From Elysia marginata (taxonomy: Eukaryota; Mollusca; Gastropoda; Plakobranchidae), in contig BMAT01010356.1 in assembly GCA_019649035.1 (NCBI GenBank), positions 636,778 through 664,829 of the forward strand: a stretch of 28,052 nucleotides of DNA. Reading direction: 5' to 3'. The translations under genes were made by a program, and so were the position numbers. The number at the start of each line of letters is the position of its first letter. The stretch's first letter is position 1. This document shows positions 10,806-20,139 of the stretch, one piece after another. Below the pieces are notes generated by a model, which was not told the DNA's origin, searched no databases, and saw nothing but the letters and a program-made list of their open reading frames with translations.

Positions 10806-10814
10806 CAGAGTTAC

Positions 10815-10867
10815 CTTCTCTTGCACTCTGTGACTTTTTCCGCTCGCCGGAAACAATTTCCTTCACA
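10815..10867 (-). CDS. Candidate 53-base internal exon
   Basis: On the minus strand a long pyrimidine tract with an ideal acceptor (TTCTTTTCGTCTTGTTTTAG) precedes base 10867, and AAG|GTAACT follows base 10815. The exon is GC-richer than its flanks. Two frames are open. One (phase 0) reads CEGNCFRRAEKVTECKR, with three cysteines. The other (phase 1 start) reads VKEIVSGERKKSQSARE. In the phase-0 reading it ends in phase 2, which fits the start of the candidate exon at 3022-3152 on the same strand. Splice signals are among the best in the window; function is unknown. Confidence 0.38.
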
Positions 10868-11313
10868 CTAAAACAAGACGAAAAGAAAAGAAGATTTAAA
10901 AAATGTGAAAATTAGTTCTTGTTTTTTTTTTCGCTTGTTTGTTTTGTTTTGTGTTTTTAAGGGAAAAAGTAGAATACAGAATTGCTTGTATTGTATGCAA
11001 ACAGAGTGGTAAAAGATGTTAGTCAGCAAGTAATCAGAAAGCGTATGTTTGATAGTGAATTACCACAAAACCTTTAATAGCTTGAACATTTTCATTATCA
11101 ACTCTCTCATAAGTATATTTAAATTTTAAAAAAATAATGTGATTGTGTTTCCACAGACGATTTCTGTTTGAAATCTAATGGGATGAACAATACTTTATTA
11201 GGCATTAGGTTTGATTTCTATTTTGGAGGGGAAAGCCTCTAGCGTGCACAGTTGATATCCCTTGCACTGCATGCGTCTAACTTTTTTCATATAATAACAG
11301 AAAAAAAAAGATG

Positions 11314-11395
11314 GACACTTATGGGTTTTGAACCCACGCGGGAAAACCCCATGCGAACAGCGATTCATCACCGTTACTGCAGGTGCTGGAGTTGC
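11314..11395 (-). pseudogene. tRNA-Ser-like relic
   Basis: Read on the minus strand, the 3' two thirds look like a class II tRNA. There is a long variable arm (GGGGTTTTCCC, 11340-11350) and a T arm with stem GTGGG/CCCAT and loop TTCAAAA (11321-11337). An acceptor 3' strand AAGTGTC (11314-11320) follows, then a run of nine T (11301-11309), a typical pol III terminator. The variable-arm sequence followed by GCG and the T arm is very like tRNA-Ser. The 5' half is degraded: no good A box, the anticodon stem does not pair cleanly, and the matching 5' acceptor strand GACACTT is missing. It may be a dead tRNA gene or the head of a degenerate tRNA-derived repeat. Confidence 0.5.
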
Positions 11396-11489
11396 CGAAC
11401 GACAAGATGGCGAAAAACACTGAGTCGCGACAGAACAAAGGGTAGGACTAGCTTATCATGTCGAGTGCTACATTTCATAATGTAAAGAA

Positions 11490-12310
11490 ATTTGGAGTTT
11501 TAATCTAAGTATTTACAACAACGACCAGCAATTTTTTAAATCATTTTATTATATTTGTTAAATGAACAACTTGAGTGTTAGTTTGAGTTACTGAGAAAAA
11601 GATATGTAAATTTCATTAAAACTTTTTTCTCAAACAAACTCAAAAAGGAGACCAGTACTGAAAACTTCGTAGAAAGTTCTCCTCGAATCGAGTTTAATGC
11701 TATAAAAAATCATCAAGGTTGAACATCCTAGACCTGAGTGGATAACTACATAAGTTTTGATTTGAGCCCATGAAATAAAGCAATTCGCATTGCTAAAAAT
11801 TGCAAAGGCAGTGGCTGAAAACACCAACGAAATAAAAAAAAAGAGAGAAAATCACTTATTGTCTTATCTTTCTTTATTACACCTGCATAAATATTATTGA
11901 CATAAAACTTGCACTGTTCAAGTAAAAACCAGCACGTGCCTCTTTGTGGCCATATTGACAGCTAAGTTTTTGCATCTAGTAAGACTGGTACAGGACAGGA
12001 GTGATTGCACCAACTTCATAGGATTAATAATCATCCCGAATTTTTAAAATGCTTAGGAGCTCTAGAAAGTAGTTACAATGGCAAGCATAATTATTTGTTT
12101 ATCAATTTTTACCATAACTATTTGAAATGAACAGTTTTTTTCTCCAAGTTTCACAATCATTGAAAATTTGAAGTTCATCAGAAAATGAAAGAAAAGGGAA
12201 TAAACGACGAAAGCAAACGAAAATATTTTGAATCTATACCTGCTTCTAATTTCTTTTTAAATAATCGGCTTTCTATACCCCTATAATTAACCTTAACGCT
12301 TATCACACTC
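11490..12310. other. AT-rich stretch, nothing recognised
   Basis: Short frames only, with no element ends or RNA genes seen. Confidence 0.6.
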
Positions 12311-12324
12311 TGCTTTTCCTGCAG

Positions 12325-12392
12325 CGGATGCGGCGACTCTAAGATACGTCACTTCCTTTGTCAGGCTAGACGGGCCAGGCAATTTAGACTGA
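12325..12392 (+). CDS. Candidate short terminal exon
   Basis: A strong acceptor (CTCTGCTTTTCCTGCAG) ends at 12324. In the phase-1 frame the exon reads DAATLRYVTSFVRLDGPGNL plus Asp and stops at TGA 12390-12392. Nine of about 21 codons have purine-N-pyrimidine form. A second frame (GCGDSKIRHFLC...) is also open. Phase 1 would fit the donor at 9424, but no AATAAA is seen within a few hundred bases, which argues against a last exon. The surrounding DNA to about 12620 is CpG-richer than average, with CRE-like sites (ACGTCA), so a regulatory reading is also possible. Confidence 0.22.
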
Positions 12393-12899
12393 GCTAGATA
12401 CGGGGGACACGGCGTGAAAGAAGCATCACGAACTCACTGATGAGTCGTGGAGATAATCACGTCACTCGGCGGACAGACATACGTCTGCGACGACTTTAAA
12501 GGCACAAAACACCCAGGATCTTTAAGCTTCGTAAGCACGCAGAAGGGGTTAAGCATTCGTGGAAAAAAAGCGAGAAATTTAGATACGTTATCTTCCCAAA
12601 GGTTTCGGTCTCGATTTTGCGTTTTGCAAGGCTCTGATTCGTTTAGTATTATTTTATCAAAGCTCGCGATCGACAGCAGTCAGGAGAGAAAGATGTATGT
12701 TGGGAGTGAGAGAAAGAGAGACGGAAAAAGAGGCGGAGGCAGATGGGTAGAGAGAGTGGAAGAGAGTTACAAAGAAATAGCATAAACAGACAGTAATATG
12801 GTAAACAGGCAGAGAGATGAGCGTACTGTGAGGCAGATGTAGGAGAGAGTGAAAATATGAAAAAAGAAAACTGTAGATTCAGAGAGAGCAAGAAAAAAA

Positions 12900-12900
<1 letters not shown>

Positions 12901-12948
<48 letters not shown>
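12901..12948. repeat. (GA)n microsatellite
   Basis: GA repeat with two GAAAG interruptions, preceded by a looser GA-rich region from about 12680. Confidence 0.95.
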
Positions 12949-12949
<1 letters not shown>

Positions 12950-12989
12950 AAATGTCGAACGTCTGAAATCTGGAGCTCCATCGACAGCT

Positions 12990-13865
12990 CTCTTGAGATA
13001 CCAATTACTGGCCTTCATCCCACTGTGTTGTCTCCTCGAACACGGGAAATTCCCGGAAATCCAGAGGACACTGTCTGCTTTAACCCTGTGGAATATTGTC
13101 TGATGGCCGCACTTTGCTTAAGCATGGAATCACCTGCTTGGACCAGAGTTTGAGATAAACTTTGGGTAGTTTTTTTCCGGCCCGGCGAGTTTTGCATCCC
13201 ATCCGTTCACGCGGCTGAGCTTAAGATTGTAAATGACAGATTTGCGTTTTGATTAGGCAGGATCTTCCACGCACCCATTCAAAGCTAGACGTCAAAGAAT
13301 TAAACGCCTTTCTTGTAAAATACTGTACTCCACTTTTTGTAGTGCGTTGATTTTCACGGACTTTTTATTATCGATGCATCGTTTAAAAACGAGATTTGAT
13401 TGTTTCTTTGGCTTGGTAATTTTCGTTCATACCATTTTGAGTGTTTTTTTTAAATTTTAATTGTAGTTTTTTAAAGCACTTGATTATAAGACACCACGAA
13501 AATAAAACTAGGTTATATTTCAATTTTGTAAGAAATATTTGACTGTTTTCTTTTCCGCCACACAAGTAAGCCAGATTTAGCAAATGGCCTAGTCATTGAA
13601 TTGCTCTATACATAATTATATCAAAACGTTTTTTAAATCATTTCTATACTATATATCCATCTAGAGAAAAAAAAATTATATAATTAAAGGACACTAATCA
13701 AATCGTAGTTTATAGAGAAAATCTCAGCGAAGTAACATTCCATGGACGATAAACCATTTTATTTTAATAGTTCTCAGCAACACATTATTACTATACCTAA
13801 CGCAGGCTAGCTAAGTATGATAGGCAAGATTTTAACATAGGCTCATTTGGAGATTAAGATGACAC
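12990..13865. other. Mostly AT-rich stretch, no secure gene
   Basis: The first 200 bases are GC-richer and open on both strands (plus-strand frame ending at 13153), but no splice signal bounds them. The remainder is AT-rich with nothing recognised. Confidence 0.45.
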
Positions 13866-13873
13866 CAACTTAC

Positions 13874-13979
13874 CTGTCTCACCTGTCGGCGTCACCGGGA
13901 ACAGTACAGACTTTAAGCAGCAACACGTGAGTATGACGCGAACGTCTGTGGCGTCTATTTTTTTAGAAACTGGTTTCAT
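13874..13979 (-). CDS. Candidate first coding exon with consensus donor
   Basis: On the minus strand an ATG at 13979-13977 (A at -3) opens a frame reading MKPVSKKIDATDVRVILTCC, continuing for 35 codons to a perfect CAG|GTAAGT donor after 13874. A second good donor, ACAG|GTGAGA, lies nine bases earlier, as a tandem pair. The frame would end in phase 1. Codons are mixed in third position and GC-richer than the flanks. The opposite strand also shows a GTGAGT donor (13927) and an open frame from ATG 13859, so the strand is not settled. The upstream sequence is the 3' end of a decayed LINE, which makes a normal host promoter there unlikely; an internal exon using an upstream acceptor is an alternative. 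Confidence 0.33.
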
Positions 13980-14039
13980 TATTTTTATAGTTTCCTCAAT
14001 CTGCTTTCCCGATTTTCACGTACGCGTAGTGCGACACGG

Positions 14040-14985
14040 TGCGTGTGCTAAAGGTCTCTAATGTTGGCCGCTGCACGTGATGTCCTCACATTTATTGCCT
14101 TCAGCGCTGTCGATCTTGGTTAAGTCCGACCACCTCCTGAAGTTTCTTACCACTGATGTTTGTGATGTTTTTAGCAAGTGTTGCAGGTGGCCATCCTTTG
14201 TTTATATTTCCTTCCATTTTAACTTGAAGGACAGTGGACATCACGTATGTCCTCTTATAACGGATTGCGTATTCAACATGTTTCAGTTTCCTCCGTCATA
14301 TGGGTTCTAGGAGATTGCGTGTAGTACCCAACTCATTCAGTATGCTTTCATGTGAGCGCCTATTCGTCCATTTAACCCTCAATCTTCGATAAAACGACAG
14401 CTCTGCTGCTTTCTTGTTGTCTTTCATCTCTTCCTTCCTTGTTCATTCCTTGCAGCCCTACAACATCACTGGCCTGGCAAGACATTTTAAGAGTTTTATC
14501 TTAAGGTCTTATGTTAGGTGTGGTCTTTTCAAATATTGTTTAGTTGAACCATGCTACTCTTGGCCATGCCAGTTCTTATCTTTTAGGTCTTTTGAGTGTG
14601 TTTCATCGTGTGATTTGAATGGACTTAAATGGCTAAAGTCCTTAGAATTTTCTAGATTGACTTGGTTTAGAATAACCTGATTCTGTCTAATTTTATATTT
14701 GCCAGCAACATGCATAACCTTTCATAACTTGTTCGCTTTGGATTCAAACCTAGTTCAGCTTCCTTTCCAACCCGATCTACCCTGTTCAGGATCCCCATAC
14801 AGCCTTTAATGTTATCTACCAGTAATCCTATGTCATCTGCATAAATTTGAAAATTTTGTACCACCATGATTTACTCCCATGTCTTTCATGTCTGTTTCTC
14901 TCATGATATGTATAGTTATGCTGAAGAGATGTGGGGATAACATGACCCATTAACTGCCTTAAAACGTGTAAAGACACTTGAGTTG
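14040..14985 (-). mobile_element. Decayed LINE 3' half (reverse transcriptase)
   Basis: Minus-strand frames in sequence order match the 3' half of a non-LTR retrotransposon. First comes VMLSPHLFSITIHIIMRET (RT motif before the catalytic box), then IYADDIGLLVDN with the catalytic YADD (14832-14843), then the RVDRVGKEAELGLN helix. After that come VMHVAGKYKIRQNQVILN, IKLLKCLARPVML and the C-terminal LSFYRRLRVKWTNRRSHESI. The last part, MSTVLQ followed by KLQEVVGLNQDRQR, is typical of the LINE tail. The parts lie in different frames: one shift just before YADD, one just after it, and at least two more with several stops downstream. The element is long dead and 5' truncated. The exact clade (RTE-, CR1- or Jockey-like) cannot be set by eye. 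It starts within about 100 bases of the N gap, so the 5' side may be incomplete. Confidence 0.85.
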
Positions 14986-15079
14986 CTTAAAACTTTTCCT
15001 AAGCTTTAACTAAAAGTTTACGATAGGAGAAAGTGTACAAATACCAATCCAAACATTTTAAAACTTGTTGCCCGCCCAA

Positions 15080-15164
15080 NNNNNNNNNNNNNNNNNNNNN
15101 NNNNNNNNNNNNNNNNNNNNNNNNNNNNNNNNNNNNNNNNNNNNNNNNNNNNNNNNNNNNNNNN
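15080..15164. other. Assembly gap
   Basis: Eighty-five N. Two frames that appear to cross it are artefacts. Confidence 1.
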
Positions 15165-15494
15165 CCACCAAAACTGTAGACACAATTCTATTAATAAAAG
15201 GGATGGACTTCAAAGTCAACAAAAACTTGCGAAGTGCAGAGTGCGAAGCCTGCATAATTTTTTTTTGCTTTGTTGTTTTTTATTTTAGTAGAGAGACATA
15301 ATTAAGCAATAAAATGAAAAAAAAATAGTCTATAGTGTTTTAAAACCTTTTAAGTCTTTTTAATTTTTCAATTTGTTATCAGAATTGTGATTATGAATAC
15401 GAAATCGACTATGATAACAATAAAAACAAAAACAAAAAAATAAGAATACTATCAATAAAGTAAAAACGATTCCAAATTAGTCATGACCCCTTCA

Positions 15495-15805
15495 TACAAA
15501 TAAAAAACAGTTTCGCTTTCTATTGTTCCCTCGGGGCATGTCAAACATGCCACTGATAGAGGAACCAACGATCATACACCTCTCCAGTGGCGTGAGGCCG
15601 GCCAGTTGGGTCGCTAGAAATGCATTAACTTCCTATCAAAGACTAACTTGTAACAAATGGGGCCATTAATTTCTTCCATATCCATAGGAAGTGTCCGGAG
15701 TTTCCTCTCCGACTCAGCCCCACACCCCAATATTTTGTTCATATCATCAGCGACGTTTTCGAGACGGAATTTTCTTCTGAATAGAATATAGATTTTTTCT
15801 CTTAT
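15495..15805 (-). other. Coding-like patch, two adjacent open frames, unknown family
   Basis: On the minus strand one frame is open over 15617-15805 and includes ENVADDMNKILGCGAESERK and EEINGPICYKLVFDRKLM. Immediately downstream a different frame is open over 15495-15632 and includes LATQLAGLTPLERCMIVGSS. Both are GC-richer and far less repetitive than the neighbourhood, and both have protein-like composition. An acceptor-like CTATATTCTATTCAG precedes 15776. They could be exonic pieces of a host gene or remains of a mobile element; I do not recognise the family and treat them separately. Confidence 0.4.
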
Positions 15806-16185
15806 TCAAATTTGATGTGTTTGTTCTTGCTATTATCCCTTTATTATCTACTGGCACTCTATTTCTATGTTTGTTGCTTGTTGTGTGTCATTGTCTTTCT
15901 CAGGACCGTACGACACTATTCGTTTGTGTGAAATTAAGGATTGAACTATTATGCCTAGTTCTATTCATTCGATAGCCCATGTAATCATTGTGACAGTCTT
16001 ATAGTTTCCATATCCTCTCTAGCTATTATCAATCCCAATCTATTCATCTGTCAATTTATTGATCTATCTTTCCATGTCTCTATTTATCCACTAAACTTAT
16101 ATTTCTATAAATCTACTATTGATATATTTTTCTTCTCTTGTTGAGTCTGTAAGGATCCCATCTCCCCTCCCGTACCCTTGCCCAG

Positions 16186-16364
16186 CTACCACTCCTATGT
16201 CGCGCCAGATGCGAGAGCCATAAAGCTTGGCCGAGGTCGAGGTGTGAGGCCAGATCAGGACACTCTAGTGTCCCCTGGCATCATTTGTCATCCCCCCACT
16301 GCCTGGTACTCAATCCCAAACCACAGACTTCGCCACTTAAAGCTTCTTGGTGCTATTTGGAGAG
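16186..16364 (+). CDS. Candidate internal exon, family unknown
   Basis: A strong acceptor (CCCCTCCCGTACCCTTGCCCAG) ends at 16185 and a donor GAGAG|GTAGGT follows 16364, giving 179 bases. One frame is open across it and contains KLGRGRGVRPDQDTLVSPG and CHPPTAWYSIPNHRLRHLK. Composition is clearly GC-richer than the flanks. A near-perfect 16-bp inverted repeat (GGACACTCTAGTGTCC, about 16258-16273) lies inside. No family recognised. It could alternatively be a fragment of a dispersed repeat. Confidence 0.27.
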
Positions 16365-16399
16365 GTAGGTCATAAAGCCTTTTTAACTGCCACCGAGTC

Positions 16400-17560
16400 T
16401 AGTTTCTCGACATGTTGAATCACATGCGTTTATTGACCAAGTCAAAAATGTTTCTGTCTTGGAGAGGCTTTCAAATAAAGAGAAGTAAATAAAATGGACA
16501 TTATTTTATGCGCAACTAAGAGCCTTGAAAAATAAATCAAGATACCTTCAAAGAACGATAACAAAAAATAATGCATTTACCAGGTATTATCTTTGACGTT
16601 CAGTGTTTCAAGGAGAGAGAAGGAGTATCAAAAGAATTTACGTTGTGTAATACCAGTATAAAAATAGCGCCACCAAAATCTTAACAACTTAATATTTGGG
16701 ATGGACTTAACCCACATCACAATCAATACGGTACTAAACTTTTCTAGACGAACTTTTCATGAATAGGTTTACCGTGGCTAAAAGTTTATATTTGTAATAA
16801 ATACAATCATCAGCCTATTTGTGTAGCAACCTTGAAAACTTTAAAATTACTTTTTTTTTCGTCAGAAGTACTTATGCTCACACTCAAGAAAAAATTTGTT
16901 ATCATATTTGGGGAATACTTTTTTTATTTAAAAAATCGGTTTTACTTAAAGGCATGTAACAAACCGCAACACAATATATTTTTTAATAAAATAAGCGTTT
17001 TCAGTGGAGGTTGCTGGGTATTTATAAGCGTTGTACATTCCCAGCTGCCAATAACAGAAACATGAAAAAACCTTTTAGAATGTTTCATCTTGTGCTGTTG
17101 ATTGATGTTTTTTTTTGTTTTGTGACCATCGATATTGTTGTTTTGATTTAGAGGCAATAATATATTTAATCAGCACTTTAAATTGTTATCCTCTTCATCA
17201 TCTTTTTTTCTTTACCTTTCTGTCAATCTCACCTCTAGCCCTTTTACCGCCTGATTTTATTTGTTCCTTTTTTTCTCACAGTCTACCTGAGCGCCCCCCC
17301 CCCCTTTCCGCCGTTGTGCCGCTATTTCCATCTAAATTTATTTCATTTACACCATTTGCGCTCTTCCTAACCTTTTTAACACAAATATATTTTCTTCTCA
17401 TTTTTCACTCAACTCCTACAGATCTTTCACAGTTTGAAATCCACCCCTTCAAAGGTTGTACTTTATCCGCAATTCTCCCACGCTTGTGGTCGGACTTGAA
17501 GAAGCATGTCCGTATGAGAACCGCATTGTTCTAACTTGAAGAACTTTCTGTCTACTCTAA
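16400..17560. other. AT- and pyrimidine-rich stretch, no secure gene
   Basis: Contains a long pyrimidine-rich tract (about 17190-17440) with an 11-base C run (17294-17304). This tract makes a 139-codon plus-strand frame that is compositional, not coding. Confidence 0.5.
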
Positions 17561-17581
17561 TTCTGACCCCTCATTACTCAC

Positions 17582-17796
17582 ATGCTAAAAATCCACCCCA
17601 TGTCAGCAAGTACAAACGGGACTTGAACTTCAGTGCTGACATACGCAGTACAAAACATCCGTTCGACGGGTACTTTTTCTCCAGTTTGTCGTAATGTGAT
17701 GCATGGGTCGCCAGTTGAGATTTCTTCACCCTCTGTGCTGCAGGAACAGTTGTTCTGGCCTCTCCACTCTGCGGCGTCGCATACACAACGAATAGT
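17582..17796 (-). CDS. Candidate internal exon, Cys-rich extracellular-type
   Basis: On the minus strand an excellent acceptor (TTCTTTTTTCACCTACCCCAG) precedes 17796 and CAT|GTGAGTAA follows 17582, giving 215 bases. The phase-0 frame is open and strongly periodic. It begins TIRCVCDAAEWRGQNNCSCS, then continues with further cysteines (DPCITLRQTGEKV, ERMFCTAYVS) and ends VLADMGWIFS in phase 2. Six cysteines in about 72 residues with CxC pairs suggest a secreted or extracellular domain, perhaps Ig- or EGF-like, but no family is certain. A second frame is open through the same DNA to a stop just past the donor, with poorer codon periodicity. The candidate exon at 19102-19172 ends in phase 0 and so could splice to this one. 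Confidence 0.5.
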
Positions 17797-17985
17797 CTGG
17801 GGTAGGTGAAAAAAGAAGTAAAAGGAAAATTAATGTATGCCTTTTTAGTGCTGGTTAGTAGTCCAGGAGTGAAAAAGCCGAACGGAAAACAATCAAGGGT
17901 GCTAGCTTTGTCAGTTCCCTTCCCTTGAAGTCCATCCACAGACCATTTGTCATAGTCGCGTAAAGATCCACTCGGTTCTAGGACC

Positions 17986-17988
<3 letters not shown>

Positions 17989-18033
<45 letters not shown>
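17989..18033. repeat. (CT)n microsatellite
   Basis: Pure CT dinucleotide run followed by a pyrimidine-rich tail. Confidence 0.97.
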
Positions 18034-18035
<2 letters not shown>

Positions 18036-18039
18036 TTCT

Positions 18040-19020
18040 TCTCACTCTTTCGCCGCCAAGTCAACCACTTCTACCTCAACCCACTAAATTTCTCTTTATT
18101 TCTCATTTCACTCTACCCTTCAACTCACCTATTGTTTTAACATGTTTTGATATTTCGCCACAGCAATCTCTGCTCACCATCATTATTCTCGCATGACCTG
18201 CTTTTCCTCACACTCCAGGCCAGAACTTCTCAAGTGCTCCCTCACGGGATACTTTAGTGTTGGTGTGTGGGCAACAGAAAGGGAGACAATTCATTCTGCG
18301 GTTTTTGTGGGAAGGCTGAGAATTGGGTGGGAGTTGACGCTCAGACAAATGCATTTCAAATAAATTTAGACCAGATGATTTAAAGGGTTCTTGACCTGTG
18401 TGGAAATTTTTAGTTTTGAAAAAAATTTGTAGAAGCCTCAAGACTTTTTTGTGTAGGCTGGTCCATGGGTTTCTCTATTCAAAAATGCCATATCTTTTGT
18501 TTCACTTGTGTAATAGATCTTCACAAAGTTAACCCCTGGAAGAATGGACATTTCAAATTGAAATATTGAATGATAACATTATAACCAAACACTAATGTCT
18601 TCGTAAAGAGATGTGATTTTTTTGGAAATTGTGAAAGAAAGTAATCACACAATTTAATTTGTTCTAGGTTTGGTGAAAATATTTTTTCAGATGTACTATT
18701 AATGTTAGAATACACACTCTAGGTTGCCACTGCCCATTCAGCATTGAAGTTCATATATCTAAAAATTTTAAAATAAACAGTTCTTGGCTTGCGAAAAAAA
18801 TGACCAGGCAGATGAAAAAGTTCGGTGGTCCAAATGATAAAAAAAGGATGTTTGAGTCCAGAATTTTTTTTCATTTTTTTCACTCTCAGCTATATCTTTT
18901 GTTATACTCAATGTATTTCATGAATTGTTTTCTATTTCCTTATTTTTGGGGGGAAATACTGGATCGCTTTTTAAAACTTATGCTAACCTAAAATGCAGCT
19001 AAGACTTTTGACGAAGTATT
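18040..19020. other. AT-rich stretch, no secure gene
   Basis: A minus-strand frame at 18208-18441 follows an acceptor-like TTTCCACACAG (about 18391) and has moderate coding character, but no clear donor or poly(A) site. Otherwise nothing recognised. Confidence 0.45.
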
Positions 19021-19101
19021 ATGACGTTAATTTCTTTTCAAGGTAAAAACATTTTCATGCAATAGAACGGCTGATTTCTCACAGTAGAAAGCTGCGCTCA
19101 C

Positions 19102-19172
19102 CGTAGATTCTAAAGGCCTATCTGTAATTCCTAGCTCCGCAACCTCGATAACTAAAGCGAAATGACTAGCTT
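19102..19172 (-). CDS. Candidate internal exon
   Basis: On the minus strand an acceptor (GTTTTTATTTTTACTAAG) precedes 19172 and ACG|GTGAGC follows 19102. The frame contains ASHFALVIEVAELGITDRPL and ends EST at a codon boundary (phase 0). If the donor is not used the frame continues (VSAAFYCEKSAVLLHENVF) to a TAA at 19027-19029, as a possible terminal exon. About 40% of codons begin with G, unusual for the AT-rich surroundings and typical of coding sequence. A second acceptor, CATTTCGCTTTAG, lies about 20 bases further in. The phase fits the exon at 17582-17796, which starts in phase 0. Family unknown. Confidence 0.4.
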
Positions 19173-19794
19173 CTTAGTAAAAATAAAAACAAATTGAAGC
19201 TATCATTCGATACCTCCTAATCCAAGTTTACAATATTACTGGGGCCGCAATAAAGCCGCATACAGCAACTTAAGTCATATTGAGCTTATGTTTAGCAAAC
19301 AGATCGGCCACATAACCATTTAAACTTTAAAGTGTGTATGGGTGAAAGTTTATCCTCATACAGCATTTCGTTTGATTCTAATTATTAAACATGCCAGTAG
19401 ATTTTAATAAAAGAAAAGCCTTTATTTTTTAGTTTAGGGTATGTAAGTCATACTTAATTCTAATTGAATCAGAATCTGCTTGTCAAGACGGTAATAGACT
19501 TCTTCCTGTAATAATACAATATTTTAATCAAGTAAACCACCACAAGACGGTTTTAAAGGCTTTAGATAAACAGTTTTAATAAAAAAAAAGCCTTATAGAT
19601 TATGGTTTGTGGAAAGTTTGGCGACCCCCGTTGCCACATTAATGAAAATTGTCTGTAAGCATGAAATAGATTTCTTATCATTTAATATTGATATGAAGTA
19701 AAACAAAATGCATGCCAAGATAAAGGAACCATAACCGCTCAAAACAAGGCTGTGCTGATCTAAGACCTTCGTGTTTTTGTCGTGCATTCCTGTG

Positions 19795-20130
19795 GATCTA
19801 ATGGTGGCAGGGTGTGAGCGAGACGTGAGCGCAGTGTACACGCTACTACGGGCTGCCCTAGGTTGTTCAAGATGTCCGTATCACGCAGTGCAAGCGAGAC
19901 CTTATGTTTACACGTCCCGGCACCGCGAGGTGGGGTGCCATGTCTGCAGTCCAGGATAAACATGGCGCCGATGTCTAGGCGATCGCTTACACCGTGAAAC
20001 CTGATATGGCGTCCTGGGCATGCGCGGGCCAGGCTAACGGAAGGAAATGGGGAGGGCGCCATGCGCAGACAGCTTTTAACCGTGAGACAACGTGGACGTC
20101 ACTCAGTGTACAAACAGTTTCCCAATCGGT
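19795..20130 (-). promoter_or_regulatory. CpG-rich promoter-like block
   Basis: About 330 bases with many CpGs, in strong contrast to flanks. It holds an NRF1-like GCATGCGC (20018-20025), a second half-site CCATGCGCA (20059-20067), a YY1-like ACATGGCGCC (19960-19969), a CRE-like GACGTCAC (20095-20102) and CCAAT (20122-20126). This set is typical of housekeeping promoters. On the minus strand an ATG at 20062 opens 100 codons (MAPSPFPSVSLARACPG...) across the block, which could be a first exon of the gene whose candidate exons lie at 19.1 and 17.6 kb. On the plus strand ATG 19961 in a good context opens only 11 codons, and a GGGAG|GTAAAC donor follows at 20137. Direction is therefore tentative. 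Confidence 0.35.
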
Positions 20131-20139
20131 GGGAGGTAA

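Noticed and set aside
12430-12475. CTGATGAG core suggesting a hammerhead ribozyme
   Set aside because: CGTG/CACG could form stem II, but no GAAA follows and no stem III or cleavage triplet fits. Other CTGATGA cores on the minus strand (near 12173, 15747, 16808) also lack the rest of the motif.
12447-12785. 112-codon plus-strand frame
   Set aside because: Partly CpG-rich and partly GA-rich low complexity; starts at GTG after two stops and has no acceptor.
14077-14680. Plus-strand frames of 77 and 88 codons
   Set aside because: Shadows of the decayed minus-strand LINE.
15058-15301. Open frames across the N gap
   Set aside because: They exist only because N codons are read as open.
19399-19600. 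Two TTTTAATAAAA..AAAGCCTT copies about 170 bases apart
   Set aside because: Short, A-rich and imperfect; no element structure between them.
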